Shown piece after piece: positions 54,255-64,000 of a DNA stretch of 64,000 nt. The DNA lies in contig NW_005179203.1 in NCBI RefSeq assembly GCF_000350225.1, positions 184,940-248,939 on the forward strand, written 5' to 3'. Source of the stretch: Chondrus crispus. Taxonomy: Eukaryota > Rhodophyta > Florideophyceae > Gigartinales > Gigartinaceae. The notes beneath the pieces were generated by a model. The model did no database searches. It saw only the letters and a program-made list of their open reading frames with translations, and had not been told where the DNA came from. The translations under genes were made by a program, and so were the position numbers. Numbering within the stretch: the first letter of the stretch is position 1; each line of letters opens with the position of its first letter.

Positions 54255-54595
54255 CCCACTGGCTGTAGCAGACGCTTTTTGGTAGTCCAGGATAGTTCCA
54301 TAAAACACTTGTTAGGCGCCGTCAAAATAATTGCCAAGTTGCCCCCTCTGGGAAGGGTCCCCTTCCTGGGCGGGGCAATTTGGGATTTTTTTGGCAGAGC
54401 CCCACAAGTTTTGAATGGCACTATCCCGAGCAGCCAAAAGTGTCCGCTACAGCCAGCCAGGTGTCCATGTGCCATCCACAACGAAAAGACGCTTGCAAAA
54501 ACAACCTTTTTGGACGCCATTCGACATTTTCCGATACGTGCCAAAAGGGCTCAAATGGCAAAAATGGGCAATTTGGGGATTTTAGTTATGTACTG

Positions 54596-55444
54596 TGTTG
54601 GCGGCGAAGGAGGAAGGCCGCGCGCGTAGGAGAGCGAGATGTTTTTTCAGAAGCGAGAAACGTTTATTGCAAGGGGAGGGTCGGTCGGGGTGTGCTGTGT
54701 TCTGCCCCTGTTGCGGTGTGTCGCGGCGGGCCCCTTTCTCTCATAGAGGGGCCGCCAACATCTTCCACTCCACAGGACCGCCGCTCTTCAAAGGGAGATT
54801 GTCTACGTGTACACCTGGCGTACACGTGAACCAATAAAATCACCCTTTTGAAGGCTTTGGTCCTGGGGCCACTCCTGGCTATTGTATCCTGTACAGTTGT
54901 GAGTTTTTCACTGGTCATCCTGAGGCAAGGACGGAGGTTGGTTCCCTTCAAGTGTTATGAGGTGGTACTAGATGGTTCGGTAAAACGTGTTCCGTATCGG
55001 CAAAGTTATTCAGCATTAGCTGGCTCGGGTGCTCGTCCTCCCGTGCGTGTCCTCTCTCTCTTTCTCTCTTACTAGCTCTCCTCTAAGCTGTATAAATTCC
55101 TAGGCTCGCTCGCGTTTATTCCCGTTCTGCGCATCGTCATGCGCCTCATTGCACATCCCTTCCGTGCACTATCTCCTCCGCGATCCTTGGCTTCTGCATT
55201 TGCCCATGATCCTTCCTATTTCCGATTCAATGTCGCACTCCTCTCCCGCTGTCTGCTTCCTCTCTATATGTATGTGTTCCCTCATACGCACACCCTAATC
55301 TATGCTGGTGACCCTTCCGGCTCAATACACAAAGGCCATAAACATTGTATTTACCCAAAGTGCAAGTCTGCATTAAAACGCCACACCGCTTACACGTGCA
55401 CAACAGTCTAAATCTTCACAACAGTACCCCAAATCTCCACCACA
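54596..55444. mobile_element. Solo LTR, 849 bp, target duplication TACTG
   Basis: Starts TGTTGGCGGCG and ends CCACCACA, flanked by TACTG at 54591-54595 and 55445-55449. It interrupts the 3' tail of the pogo-like element precisely: the two flanks rejoin into sequence homologous to the plus copy at about 31360-31400. It carries a TATAAAT at 55091 on the plus strand and AATAAA-type words. No internal region or second LTR remains, so it results from LTR-LTR recombination. It is not similar to the E1, E2 or Copia LTRs. Confidence 0.85.
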
Positions 55445-55457
55445 TACTGGAAAGCGA

Positions 55458-57365
55458 TTACAGAGATTCCACAACTTCCTCTTCACCCCTCAAATCCTTA
55501 CTGAACGCTTGCCTCGAGAGTGTACTACTCATTGCCGCTCCGATTCTCGCGCCAGAAGTCGGAGAAAAACGATCCGGCTGTGGGGGAGACAGCGGGGCTG
55601 GGGATTTTGGTTCAGCTGCTGACTTTGTACGGCGATTCTCCTTCGAGAATCGCATCTGGGCTTGACTGCAGTCCCGCTGTTCCTTCTTCTCAGCTTTGAG
55701 ATGCCTCTCAACAGCAAGTTTTACGTCTTTCTCTTTTCTGCTTTCGACTATATCGCCCAAAGGCAAGTACAGAGCAGGTGTGCGTTTTGTAACTCCACAC
55801 TTTTCTCGCGCCCTGCGTTCGAACTTTTTATGTTCGAGAAACGCATGCTTGTCAAAAGGATTTTATTCACACTTCTTCTATTGCGCAAAAGCATCTCCAC
55901 ATCCCTGAGTCCCGTTGTGGGGTCTTTGGCAGCCTCCAAAGTTTTTTTGAGCTGACGAAAAGTCCGGTTGTCGGGGTCCCGGGTTCTATTTGTGACATTC
56001 ACGGAAGCGACTTTGCCACTTTTGGGTAGCATGTGACCGCATTTGGTGCTAATATCTTAAACCTGTTAAGAAAAGAATAGTCCATTGGCCATAACCCCGA
56101 CTTTTCTAAGCTTACCTTAATCTTATCCACCGTGATTTCACTGTAAGCCAACATCGCCACCATCAGATTTGCACGCACACTTCGCATGTCGAGCGTTGTT
56201 TGTTTATGAAGCAGGTCCCGGTATTTGCGCATCTCTTTTTTGAATGCACTGTTTATGTCCTTGTCGCAGGGTTGCAAGAAGTGAGTCGTGTTTGAGGGAG
56301 AAAGAACGACTTTGCACTTTTTTGCTTGCACAACTCGAGCCACTCGAAACCTTCTCGTGAGGAGTGACCGTCAAGAGTCACACAGTAGGAACGCTCCAGG
56401 GGTAGGGTCTTCCTCAAAAATGTATCCACATGCTCTATCACAAAGGAAATGAGTCTCTTTTCCATACTTCCCCTGTCTGTTGTCATTATTACGGTTCCCT
56501 TCTCAAACCACATTTTTTGAGACAACCTACTAGTTTGCACGGAAGGGCATATTATTTCGGTCTGTTCGAGTGGAGTGACCCATCCGCTCATTACTTTTTT
56601 TTCCTTCTACAATGAAAAAGGGAGGAATTTTGCGACCAGATGCCGAAGCGGCCACCACAATCGTTATTTGCTTGTTGTATTTTCTTACCAAGCCAAATAC
56701 CCACCGTGATTGGTGCGTGAGGACCCAAATACTTAAGTTCTTACCCCATATTGACAGTCCACAGCTGTCTCGTCGAGGTTCCAAAGGCGGGAGGCGTCGT
56801 TGAATATGCCAGGATTAGCATGTTGCACTTTTTTCAACGCATTTGAAATGGTTGACACATGGGTGAAATCTTCAGCCGCCAACTTTGCGACGTCTTTGTT
56901 CTCACTTTTTCGATAAGTGACGTCTCTATTCACTGCACGCCAATGGCGGATGGTGTCTTGAGACGGACTGCCAAATTCTGTGCGAAATCCTGGACGTCCG
57001 TCAGACGCTATATGAGTCATTATATTTCTCACATCACCGTTTGAGAGTGCAGAACCCTTTTCTGCCGCGTATACAATCCTTTTCTTTATCAAAGTTGACT
57101 CTTGTTCAGTAAGAACTGTGCGGCGTCCTCTGCGGTGGGCTTCTGGCAATAGAAGGGCGTTGAGTTTGGATTCATCACGCTCCTGGAGGGTGTGATAAAT
57201 CTGATCTACTGTTGTGCGAGGTGCATTTGTCGCTTTCACGACGGCAGACCGTTTAGTACCTATACGAAGGAGTGTGGTGGCTTGTTCCCGGTGCTTTTTC
57301 ATGAATGCGTCGCGTTCCTGCCCCCTTTTTTCGATTGCACTCTGCATGCGCATGGAGAGTCCCAT
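55458..57365 (-). pseudogene. pogo-like transposase, multiply frameshifted
   Basis: Reading on the minus strand: 57365-56733 has the HTH (KATNAPRTTVDQIYHTLQ), the linker and the first catalytic Asp (LWNLDETAVDCQYG). 56784-56530 continues (VVAASASGRKIPPFFIVEGK). 56591-56253 has the second Asp (VTLDGHSSREGFEWL), 56343-55999 the third (THFLQPCDKDINSAFKKEM). 56032-55748 and 55766-55458 form the charged C-terminal tail. Each step overlaps the next in a different frame, so several indels have accumulated, but the protein can be followed end to end. It is not functional as it stands. Confidence 0.85.
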
Positions 57366-57676
57366 GACGCACGAATACTTGTAGTCAAAGTCATGATGTC
57401 AGTGCTGTAGAAGACAGTTTTACGAGCGTTGGGACGCCGTGGGGCTGCAGGAGTTTGAATTTTGGCGGACTTCTGCATCGCAGGGCAACGAGGGAGGACG
57501 AAAGAAATTGTAATACTATCGCTGGCATGGCAACGGCGTGTTCTTGAGAATCTGGAAGTGTAATACTAAAAATTCCCAAATTGCCCCCGATTCCCAAATT
57601 GCCCCGGTCAGGAACGGTACATTCGGTAATTTAGAACTTACGAGCGAACTTGCTGTGCCTCTAGGGGCTACCATTA

Positions 57677-59975
57677 CCCTTCAAACTACAAGTTGGTACC
57701 CCCAAAGTTGAACGGAATAAAACAATAAATGAGAAAACATCTTCTGCATCACTTCTGGTCTCCATTGTAGTCTCATTTCAACCACAATCCCACCCAGTAC
57801 ACACTACTTGAGCCAATAGGCGTGCAGAAGATTCAAAATGACTGTCATATTTGAAAAGATATACCTGTTTGAAGCCGCCATTTGTGCAAAATTGCACCCG
57901 AGAATTGAACAGCCAAATGGTCGGCCAGTGCAAACAAAATGCAAATTTTTTACTCAAGAATGTCTTTCCTGACACTCACGCGCTGATCTGTCAACTCCAT
58001 TTCGTTAACTGTCTTGTGCTGCGTTCCGAGCAGCAAATTCCCGTTTCGCAGTAATGAGTCTCGGCGTCGATTGCCATGTCAATGGCATAGGACGAACAGA
58101 AACGTTCGGGACGCCGTACTTAAGCACTCGGGCATGCAGCGAACGCTTCTCGAATTCTAATCGAGCATTTTTTGTGCGCTCGTATGCTATTGCGTCCTTT
58201 TCGGCTTTTTCTGCCTTCTTCCGTCTCTTTCCGCCCGCTTCGCAGTATAAAAACCATCTCTCTCCCTCGCCATTCTTAGCGCCTCGCTCGAGGTGAGGCA
58301 TAAGCCATTTGTGGTATCGACAAAACCATTTCGCAGAACAACAGGTTGCAAACCTATCAATTGACGCTGTTTTGCGCGTTTCTCGTCGATCATTTTTTCA
58401 ATATCCTGTACTGTAGCAAGCTTACTGGCGTGTTCAGAGGACCACGGTAGTGGCGTGTTGGTCAGACTTCTCCAATTAAGAGGATGAACGCCGGATTTTG
58501 CAAAACTGGACGTTATGTTCGATCTTGTAAATGCCTTTTCGTATGCTGTTCTCACGAGTTTCAAGAAATCGAACACATCGCATTTGTTGTGGCTCATTGG
58601 CGACGACAGACCTTCCACAAGGTTTCGCAGGTGTGCTTTAAATGAATTGAAAACTCTCACATCCAGCGGCTGAGTAACTCCACTTGTATGGGCCGGCAAC
58701 GCATAAACAAATATGCCACCCTCCTCCAGCGTTTATAAAGCCCTGAATCTCATATAGGAACGATAACCATCCAAAAGCAAAAGTATTTTTCCTTCCTTGA
58801 GTCGTCAACTCTTTGCAATCGTCAACAAAAAAATTTGCCCAGTTGTAAAAGTTCACAGAATCAACTCCAGCTACATACTCTTTCAAAGTCACAATACTGT
58901 TTTTTGGGCAACAATCTGCAAACGTTTACATTATTTCGCCACTGTCGTTGCCATCAACAACTCTGTATTTGAGGCGTTTCCCTTTCAACACAAAAAGACA
59001 GCGACCAACACAACCACTTGCAAAAACCACGGGCATCATTGTCACACGTTCGATGTTCTTAAATTCAGAGGAGCGAAGCTGTGCTCGAGTCGCTCGAGTG
59101 ACGAAACTTTTTCGACGGTCGGACTGGAAGCAATCCTTGTTCGGGGAAATTCATGTTTCGTCGAGGTTGGCGATTCGATACTTATCAATTTTGTGTACAT
59201 CTATGATGCGTGAAACCTCCAAAAAATGAGTGGTTAGAGTTTCAGCATTATGTGCTTTGAACCTCATCTCTTGTTCCTTACTGCATCGTCGAAAGCTGAT
59301 AGAGTCGTAGTGGCGTTCAATAACTTTTTTAGGAAGCGTCGGCCAGGTCTGCAATTAATAAAGGGGAGCTTCGCACGACGCTCTACCGGTAGAGATTGAT
59401 CAATCATCTGCACTGCATCGAGTATGTCCTCTCGACCGAGTGGGAATCCCCTTGATGAGTACTTGTTGATGAGTTCCACGATGACGTTTTCTTCTTCGCG
59501 GTGAAGATATGTCCGCGATAATGTCGTCTGGACACGATGGAATCTTTTGTACTGGTATTAGAAAGTAGAACGTGGAAGTCCAGCTATTGTAGCAGCTTTC
59601 CTGCGACTGGCGCCGTCCCTGTCGACCGCAGCGACGGCCTTTTCAAAGCGTCGGTCTGCCTTTGATACCTTTCGCAACCTTCCCATTCCTGCCAGTGTGT
59701 GGTTTTGGAAATGAGCTGGTGGCTCGAGTTTACATTTATTTGCAATGTGCGGCGTCATGTAGGTGTTTATTGCATCGCCAAATCCGAATATGGTGACAAA
59801 AGGGTCCTGTTTTCATTTCGCGCGAAGCTACGCCGAGTTAAACATTTCAGGATTGCCATCAATCTGATCGTTTTTTGCATTATGTTAAATCTTGAATATA
59901 AAATTAACTTTTAGTTTTGTTCAACAACGGAGTACAGTGTTCAACTTTGGGGGGTACCAACTTGTACCCTAAGGG
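57677..59975 (-). mobile_element. Tc1/pogo-type DNA transposon with 37-bp TIRs and TA duplication
   Basis: The left end CCCTTCAAACTACAAGTTGG continues as TACCCCCAAAGTTGAAC. The right end, read inward, is CCCTTAGGGTACAAGTTGGT followed by ACCCCCCAAAGTTGAAC. TA flanks at 57675-57676 and 59976-59977 fit the superfamily. The element is 2299 bp, normal for a single-gene element. Its CCCTT terminus is shared with the larger pogo-like family next door, but the rest of the TIR differs. Confidence 0.9.
58187..59758 (-). pseudogene. Tc1/pogo-type transposase with several frameshifts
   Basis: Minus-strand fragments in order: 59758-59558 with an HTH (RRKAATIAGLPRSTF); 59479-59264 (CENP-B-like HTH and linker); 59354-59151 ending in the first catalytic Asp (RIANLDET); 58892-58638 with the second Asp readable in the neighbouring frame as ILLLLDGYRSYM; 58699-58187 with the third (TSGVTQPLDVRVFNSFKAHL) and a Lys/Glu/Arg-rich tail. 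The order and spacing match the intact-core gene at 1917-3104 (NVDESG, LFDGYG, LQPLDV). At least three frame changes make it inactive. Confidence 0.8.
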
Positions 59976-60103
59976 TACAGTACACAGTATGTCGCCGAGA
60001 GCCGCCCATCCCTGCTTCTTCCAAGACCTGGCAGGTGCATTTCCGATACCGCTCTACCACCCTTTCCTCCCTCACCTCCTTCTCTCAAGGAGAGATCCCC
60101 ATC

Positions 60104-60856
60104 ATGAACCCCCGCTTCCGGCACCGTTCCCGTGTCCAGCCGAGCGGCTACGCTTTCCTCCTCTTCCTGCAGCTGCTGGACCGCATGGCCTCTCTCGGCG
60201 TGCGGCCCCCGGTCACCATCTCCATAATAATTCTTAACCTGTTTATCTTTGCCGTCCCCATTTTGCGCCCCTTCGCCCCCCCGGGCATCTCTCCCTACCT
60301 GGCCCGTCTCCATGCGTGGACGTCGCCCTCCCACGCTTGCCTCATCCCGCAAAAAGTCCTGGACGGCGAACGCTGGCGCTTGATCGTCCCCGCATTCGTA
60401 CATGGCTCGGATTTGCATGTCTTGTACAATTGCATCAGCTTTTTGTACAAAGGCGTCACGCTCGAGTATGTCATGGGCTCCGTCTACTTTCTGGCACTCA
60501 TCGTCTACTTGAGCTTTGCCCCACTAGTCATCTATGTCGGCGTCGCGTTTTTGGCGAGGGAACTCGATATTGCGCCGCAGATGATGAGCAACCGCGTCGT
60601 GGGCTTCTCGGGTGCCATTTTTGGTCTCAAGGTGATCTTGAATAGTGATCCTAGGTGTGCGCAAGCGGCGAGACGGATTTTTGGTGTGTCGGTGCCCGGA
60701 GGGAGAGGCGTCTGGCTCGAACTCGTGCTGGCGCAAATGGCTGGGCCTCGCGTCAGCTTTTTGGGCCATCTTTCGGGGATCCTTGCCGGCATGATTTATG
60801 TCTATGTGCCGAAGATGATCTCTAAGCGCATATCAGCGCCGAGACATCGCGATTGA
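60104..60856 (+). CDS. Rhomboid-family intramembrane serine protease (RHBDD1/RBL-like), 250 aa
   Basis: The ATG at 60104 is chosen because upstream in-frame extension has only a GTG (60035). Several membrane segments are visible (about 38-55, 125-150, 165-180, 215-235). Family marks: GERWRLIVPAFVHG at 89-101, the HVLYN block with Asn109 (oxyanion side), LEYVMGS at 120-126, GFSG with catalytic Ser169, and FLGHLSG with catalytic His222. It would cleave transmembrane substrates in the ER, Golgi or another secretory membrane. The length is typical of the short eukaryotic RHBDD1-like forms. No intron is seen. It is convergent with the TBC gene, whose stop is 302 bp away. Confidence 0.85.
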   Translation: MNPRFRHRSRVQPSGYAFLLFLQLLDRMASLGVRPPVTISIIILNLFIFAVPILRPFAPPGISPYLARLHAWTSPSHACLIPQKVLDGERWRLIVPAFVHGSDLHVLYNCISFLYKGVTLEYVMGSVYFLALIVYLSFAPLVIYVGVAFLARELDIAPQMMSNRVVGFSGAIFGLKVILNSDPRCAQAARRIFGVSVPGGRGVWLELVLAQMAGPRVSFLGHLSGILAGMIYVYVPKMISKRISAPRHRD

Positions 60857-61157
60857 ATTGGTCATTGCGCGTCGAGCATGGATATCTCTCGATCGCGATT
60901 CCGTTGGGAGCGTTGTAACAAAAAGGAGAAAATATAAAGCACGGCGAAAGAGCTCCATTTGAGCTCGATGTATATAGGAAAACAGTCAAAAGATACAGGC
61001 TTTTTGGAATGTCGTGGGGATTATTCGTGTCAAGTAACAATCAAGTCAAAGTAACTCTGGACCACGTCCATTATGTGTACAGGGTGCTACAGCCTCCTCA
61101 GCCTTGCACCGCTTCCTTACCTTGTTTCTAACAAACCACAGGCAAGGTGAGATCAAT
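60857..61157. other. 3' spacer between convergent genes
   Basis: No gene. Probably holds both 3' UTRs. Confidence 0.5.
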
Positions 61158-64000
61158 TTAGTCTACAGTTTGAGATCGCCGAAAGCACGGGAAACAACCT
61201 CCACTTTTCCGTTTCCGTTGTTCGCCTCCTGAGGACGGCGACCCCTTGGCATTTGGCGAAGTGTCCACTTGCGGTTTGGGAAGATCCGGTAAGAATCGAA
61301 ATTCTCTCATCATCGCAATGAATGGCTCTGGATTCTTGGAATCCAACACGCCGGCATCGGGTTCAGCAAACCCTCGTTGCAGGAAAGGCATCATCGTTTC
61401 AAAGTCCATCGTTAATAAGCGGGTTTCGCATCGCCTCAAAACTGCCAAGCAAGCCTTCAGGATCACCTTCGGGCTTCCGCCGAGGAACATTAGGTCCCAT
61501 ACACGGAGCAAATGACGATGTGGAAAGTTATGTGATAAAGCCGTGATGAGCCACGCGTCTGCATACAACTCAAGTGAAACATTTTCCCTGTCGCAGTGTG
61601 CACTCAATTCGGGCATGTAGTGCGCAATCAGGGGCTTCAGCTCGGAAATCCACTGAAGCATTAAGGGGAAACCTGGCGCAAACACTTTCTTGTACTGAAA
61701 CCGGCTCATAAACTGAACCAGCATCAGAAACGCCTCTTCTTCATCTGCAGCATTCATTACTAACACGGCTGCAATGGAGGACATGCCTTGGCAATAGCCC
61801 ACTTCCGGCACATAGCGGGCATAAGCTCTTAATATTGAGCGAAGCGATTGGACCCCGACTTGCGCACCACCAGCCCAGAATAAAGAATGTAGCGGCATGG
61901 TTCGAGTCACATCGACTTCAATCGTGTGTTCAATGTCATCAGGGAGCGTGACTTCGTCCGCTCCCTTGCATAGCTTTGAGTACAGTTTTGGCTTTGCTTC
62001 CCGAAGAGCGGCGGTGCTAAGTAAAATAGGCCATAGTTTGCGACGCATCGGTGGTGGCACCGGTACCAGAGCAAGCTCACGGTAGGCGGCAACACGGCTT
62101 GAGCGGCCTCGCTCCCGTTGCAGCATATCCGGACGATTTTCAATGACCTCTTTCCACACTCGCTCATTTTCGGTCTCGCGAGTTAGCTGGCTGTTTGTCT
62201 TTTGCAAATGATTATTCTTGCCGTCCCTCTCTGCGGCCCTCTTCGTGGCCGAGGAAAACATGAGCAGCGGCGAAATGAGCTTAGATTTGCTCGACGCGCC
62301 TGCGGCGGAAGAAACACTTTCGTCATCCACTTCCCGGAAGTTTCGATCAAAGTCGGGGTCTTGCATCGGAGTGAGCAGCGAGTTCGGGCGCAAACTCGAC
62401 CCGGAGTGACGTTCTGTCAACGCGCTGGGCACTGACAGGGGCCGCGAACCACGTTGCGACCCTCCAACCTTAGAGCTGGGTGAAGGGATGGTTGCCGAAA
62501 GCCTTTCGACGACCGGGCGAATTTCCGATGTGTCCACCATGCCTCTCCGCTTTTCCGGGGACCCCAAGGCGGCTGTGTTTCGGTTTTCCTTCGCACCGAC
62601 GATTGAGCGTTGCGCAAGCGCCTGCACATCGAGCGCATACGCGCTCGGCACAGACGGGACGTTGGGATTGAGAATGTCGTCATCGGCGTTTGCCAGTTTG
62701 TCCGCAAGGTTGGCAACGACGTCGACTTCGCAAGCAGACATGCTATACGTGCGCACGGCGTGACGCATGAAATGGCGGTCGCCCGGCGGAGAACTGAGAA
62801 CGCCGGCCTCCTCGTGGACGATTTCTTCAAGGCCGTCAAGATCTTCCACTGAGGTGTACGGCTCCTCCAGCATGCGCTGCTGAAGCTGCATGAGCCCCGT
62901 CTTCCTGCGACGCGGGCGGGCATTGTCCTCATCGTCATCGTCGTCGTCGTCATCATCATCATCATCGTCATCGTCGTGACCGGAAGCGCGGTTTTGTCTC
63001 GAGTGGCGATTTCGGGCCTTCCGCACGGCCTCGTCCTCGACAAGGAAGCCGTACTCATCAATAGAGCGGCCCGAGATCTGACCAGCGGCGACGGTGCTCC
63101 TCGCTGCAGCTGCAAAGTCGCCAGACACGGTGGCATGCCTCGCTGCGGCCTTGATCTTCGCCTCCGCGCCATGATTCTGCAAGATGCGCCGCGCATGCCT
63201 CCGAAACGACATGACGACCAACCCATCAATGGTAGCAGAGCGCAGGTCGGCAGGTATGCGGTCATCGGTCTCACTCAGCAAGGCGGTCATGGATGCGACA
63301 ACGTGCTCCGTCTCGACGATCTGCACGGCGCATCTGGGCCCGGACCACGCGGCGATGGCGGCGAGCCCTGCGGCGGCGCGCAGGCGTATGTCCATGGGCT
63401 GTTGCGGGCGCGCGGCCGCGGCCAGCACGACGAGCGCGCCAGTAGAGATGGCGGAGGCGCACGCGGCCGGCGCGCACACCATGAGCTTTGCCAGGGTGCG
63501 GATGGCGGCGTTCCACACGAGGCTATCCGTCGAGAGTCGTGCGTCCGCGACGGCGGGTGAAGGCGGCGGCTCATAACGCGGGCCGGGGCGCTTGCTCTGG
63601 CGCTGGTGCGATGGCGACGGGAGCGCGGCAGAAGGCGGGTCTGCGATGAGGGCCGTGACGGCCTGCACGCCGTCCGCAGCCACGAAGGCGTCGCGGAATG
63701 GGCGCTCGGTCGCAAGCGCGTGGACGGCGACGAGGGCGGCCGCGTGGTCGTCCGGCGCGAGCGGGGCGTTGAGCAGCGCGAGCAGCGAGGACGGGGCGTC
63801 GGGGGAGGCGGCGGCGGCGGTGGCGGCGACGCGGGCGGGGCCGGGCGTGGCATAGGCGATGCGCAGAAGATAAAGCGCGCGGCGCGTTGGGGCGAGGGCG
63901 GCGGGGGGATGGTTGCGCAGGTGCGGCGGGAGGGTGCGCAGGATGGAGGTTAGCCAGGGGGTGAGGGGAGGGTAGGGCGGGAGAGGCTTGCGATTGCGCG
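61158..64000 (-). CDS. TBC-domain Rab GTPase-activating protein, 5'-partial
   Basis: The frame is open from the right edge to a stop at 61158 (about 946 residues visible) and no start is in view, so the gene continues beyond the window. The N-terminal third is Ala/Leu-rich and helical with armadillo/FH3-like repeats. An Asp run of 15 (about 62935-62975) is followed by a basic patch and a Ser-rich disordered region. The C-terminal TBC domain has both catalytic fingers: IEVDVTRT (arginine near plus-strand 61905) and GYCQGMSS (glutamine near 61793), as in dual-finger Rab GAPs. The terminus CFPCF could be palmitoylated. Intronless. It probably stimulates GTP hydrolysis by a Rab in membrane traffic; the target Rab is unknown. 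Confidence 0.9.
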   Translation of the reverse strand, partial: RNRKPLPPYPPLTPWLTSILRTLPPHLRNHPPAALAPTRRALYLLRIAYATPGPARVAATAAAASPDAPSSLLALLNAPLAPDDHAAALVAVHALATERPFRDAFVAADGVQAVTALIADPPSAALPSPSHQRQSKRPGPRYEPPPSPAVADARLSTDSLVWNAAIRTLAKLMVCAPAACASAISTGALVVLAAAARPQQPMDIRLRAAAGLAAIAAWSGPRCAVQIVETEHVVASMTALLSETDDRIPADLRSATIDGLVVMSFRRHARRILQNHGAEAKIKAAARHATVSGDFAAAARSTVAAGQISGRSIDEYGFLVEDEAVRKARNRHSRQNRASGHDDDDDDDDDDDDDDDEDNARPRRRKTGLMQLQQRMLEEPYTSVEDLDGLEEIVHEEAGVLSSPPGDRHFMRHAVRTYSMSACEVDVVANLADKLANADDDILNPNVPSVPSAYALDVQALAQRSIVGAKENRNTAALGSPEKRRGMVDTSEIRPVVERLSATIPSPSSKVGGSQRGSRPLSVPSALTERHSGSSLRPNSLLTPMQDPDFDRNFREVDDESVSSAAGASSKSKLISPLLMFSSATKRAAERDGKNNHLQKTNSQLTRETENERVWKEVIENRPDMLQRERGRSSRVAAYRELALVPVPPPMRRKLWPILLSTAALREAKPKLYSKLCKGADEVTLPDDIEHTIEVDVTRTMPLHSLFWAGGAQVGVQSLRSILRAYARYVPEVGYCQGMSSIAAVLVMNAADEEEAFLMLVQFMSRFQYKKVFAPGFPLMLQWISELKPLIAHYMPELSAHCDRENVSLELYADAWLITALSHNFPHRHLLRVWDLMFLGGSPKVILKACLAVLRRCETRLLTMDFETMMPFLQRGFAEPDAGVLDSKNPEPFIAMMREFRFLPDLPKPQVDTSPNAKGSPSSGGEQRKRKSGGCFPCFRRSQTVD
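62935..62976 (-). repeat. GAC/GAT trinucleotide run (poly-Asp)
   Basis: In-frame run encoding the acidic tract of the TBC protein. The mix of GAC and GAT codons suggests it is maintained rather than freshly expanded. Confidence 0.85.

Larger units (their letters stand above)
29610..54357 (+). mobile_element. pogo-like DNA transposon split by two LTR retrotransposons
   Basis: The left end after TA (29608-29609) reads CCCTTCCTGAAAGGGGCAAT. The matching right end GTTGCCCCCTCTGGGAAGGG closes at 54357. Removing E1 (31409-42830), E2 (42926-54254) and one copy of each target duplication leaves an element of about 1.99 kb. Its 3' tail, reassembled from 31380-31408, 42831-42925 and 54255-54357, aligns along its length with the 3' tail of the minus-strand relative at 54360-54595. 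The right TA has become TC (54358-54359). Confidence 0.85.
54360..57617 (-). mobile_element. pogo-like DNA transposon, minus strand, tail to tail with 29610-54357
   Basis: The 5' end at 57617 reads (minus) CCGTTCCTGACCGGGGCAAT beside TA (57618-57619). The 3' end at 54360 reads (plus) CCCTTCCTGGGCGGGGCAAT. Only TC (54358-54359, presumably a mutated TA) separates it from the end of the plus-strand relative. About 2.40 kb remain after removing the 849-bp solo LTR and its 5-bp duplication. It keeps the middle of the transposase that the plus copy lost. Confidence 0.85.

Overview
This is a eukaryotic nuclear window dominated by transposable elements. The few host genes look intron-poor. Two chromodomain Ty3/Gypsy retrotransposons, one Copia retrotransposon, several pogo/Tc1-like DNA transposons and compact intronless host genes suggest a TE-rich alga, and my best guess is a red alga. 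The organism is an inference; no rRNA, tRNA or organelle marker was seen to fix it.

Layout. 1-5.2 kb holds a broken Harbinger-type transposase running off the left edge, a pogo-like transposase with one frameshift, and a short pogo-type element (3978-5230) with TA-flanked inverted ends. 5.46-12.93 kb is a segmental duplication (copy A 5459-8685, copy B 10079-12927). Copy A ends in a truncated gene fused to foreign sequence. Copy B leads into a large secreted cysteine-rich repeat protein gene (12417-15984: nine ten-cysteine modules, one frameshift). A second secreted protein gene with a hexapeptide repeat (16903-17916, minus strand) faces it. 18-21 kb shows no convincing gene apart from a piggyBac remnant near 21.0-21.7 kb. 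A very young and extremely compact Copia element fills 21879-26916 (5-bp target duplication CATTT). A decayed coiled-coil gene lies at 27.4-28.8 kb.

From 29.6 to 57.6 kb there is a nested stack. A plus-strand pogo-like transposon (29610-54357) was split by two full-length chromoviruses: E1 (31409-42830, plus, target duplication AGCTC) and E2 (42926-54254, minus, target duplication CCCAC). It abuts, tail to tail, a minus-strand relative (54360-57617) that itself contains an 849-bp solo LTR (target duplication TACTG). A further Tc1/pogo element with TA-flanked 37-bp inverted ends follows (57677-59975). The right edge holds two convergent host genes: a rhomboid intramembrane protease and a 5'-truncated TBC-domain Rab GAP.

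The most interesting signal is that both chromoviruses carry, between pol and the 3' LTR, a long ORF on the strand opposite to gag-pol. Both start about 290-300 bp inside the 3' LTR, run convergently toward pol, and show recognisable similarity to each other. This looks like a conserved antisense gene of a chromovirus lineage. It is intact in the older copy E1 and interrupted by two stops in the younger copy E2.
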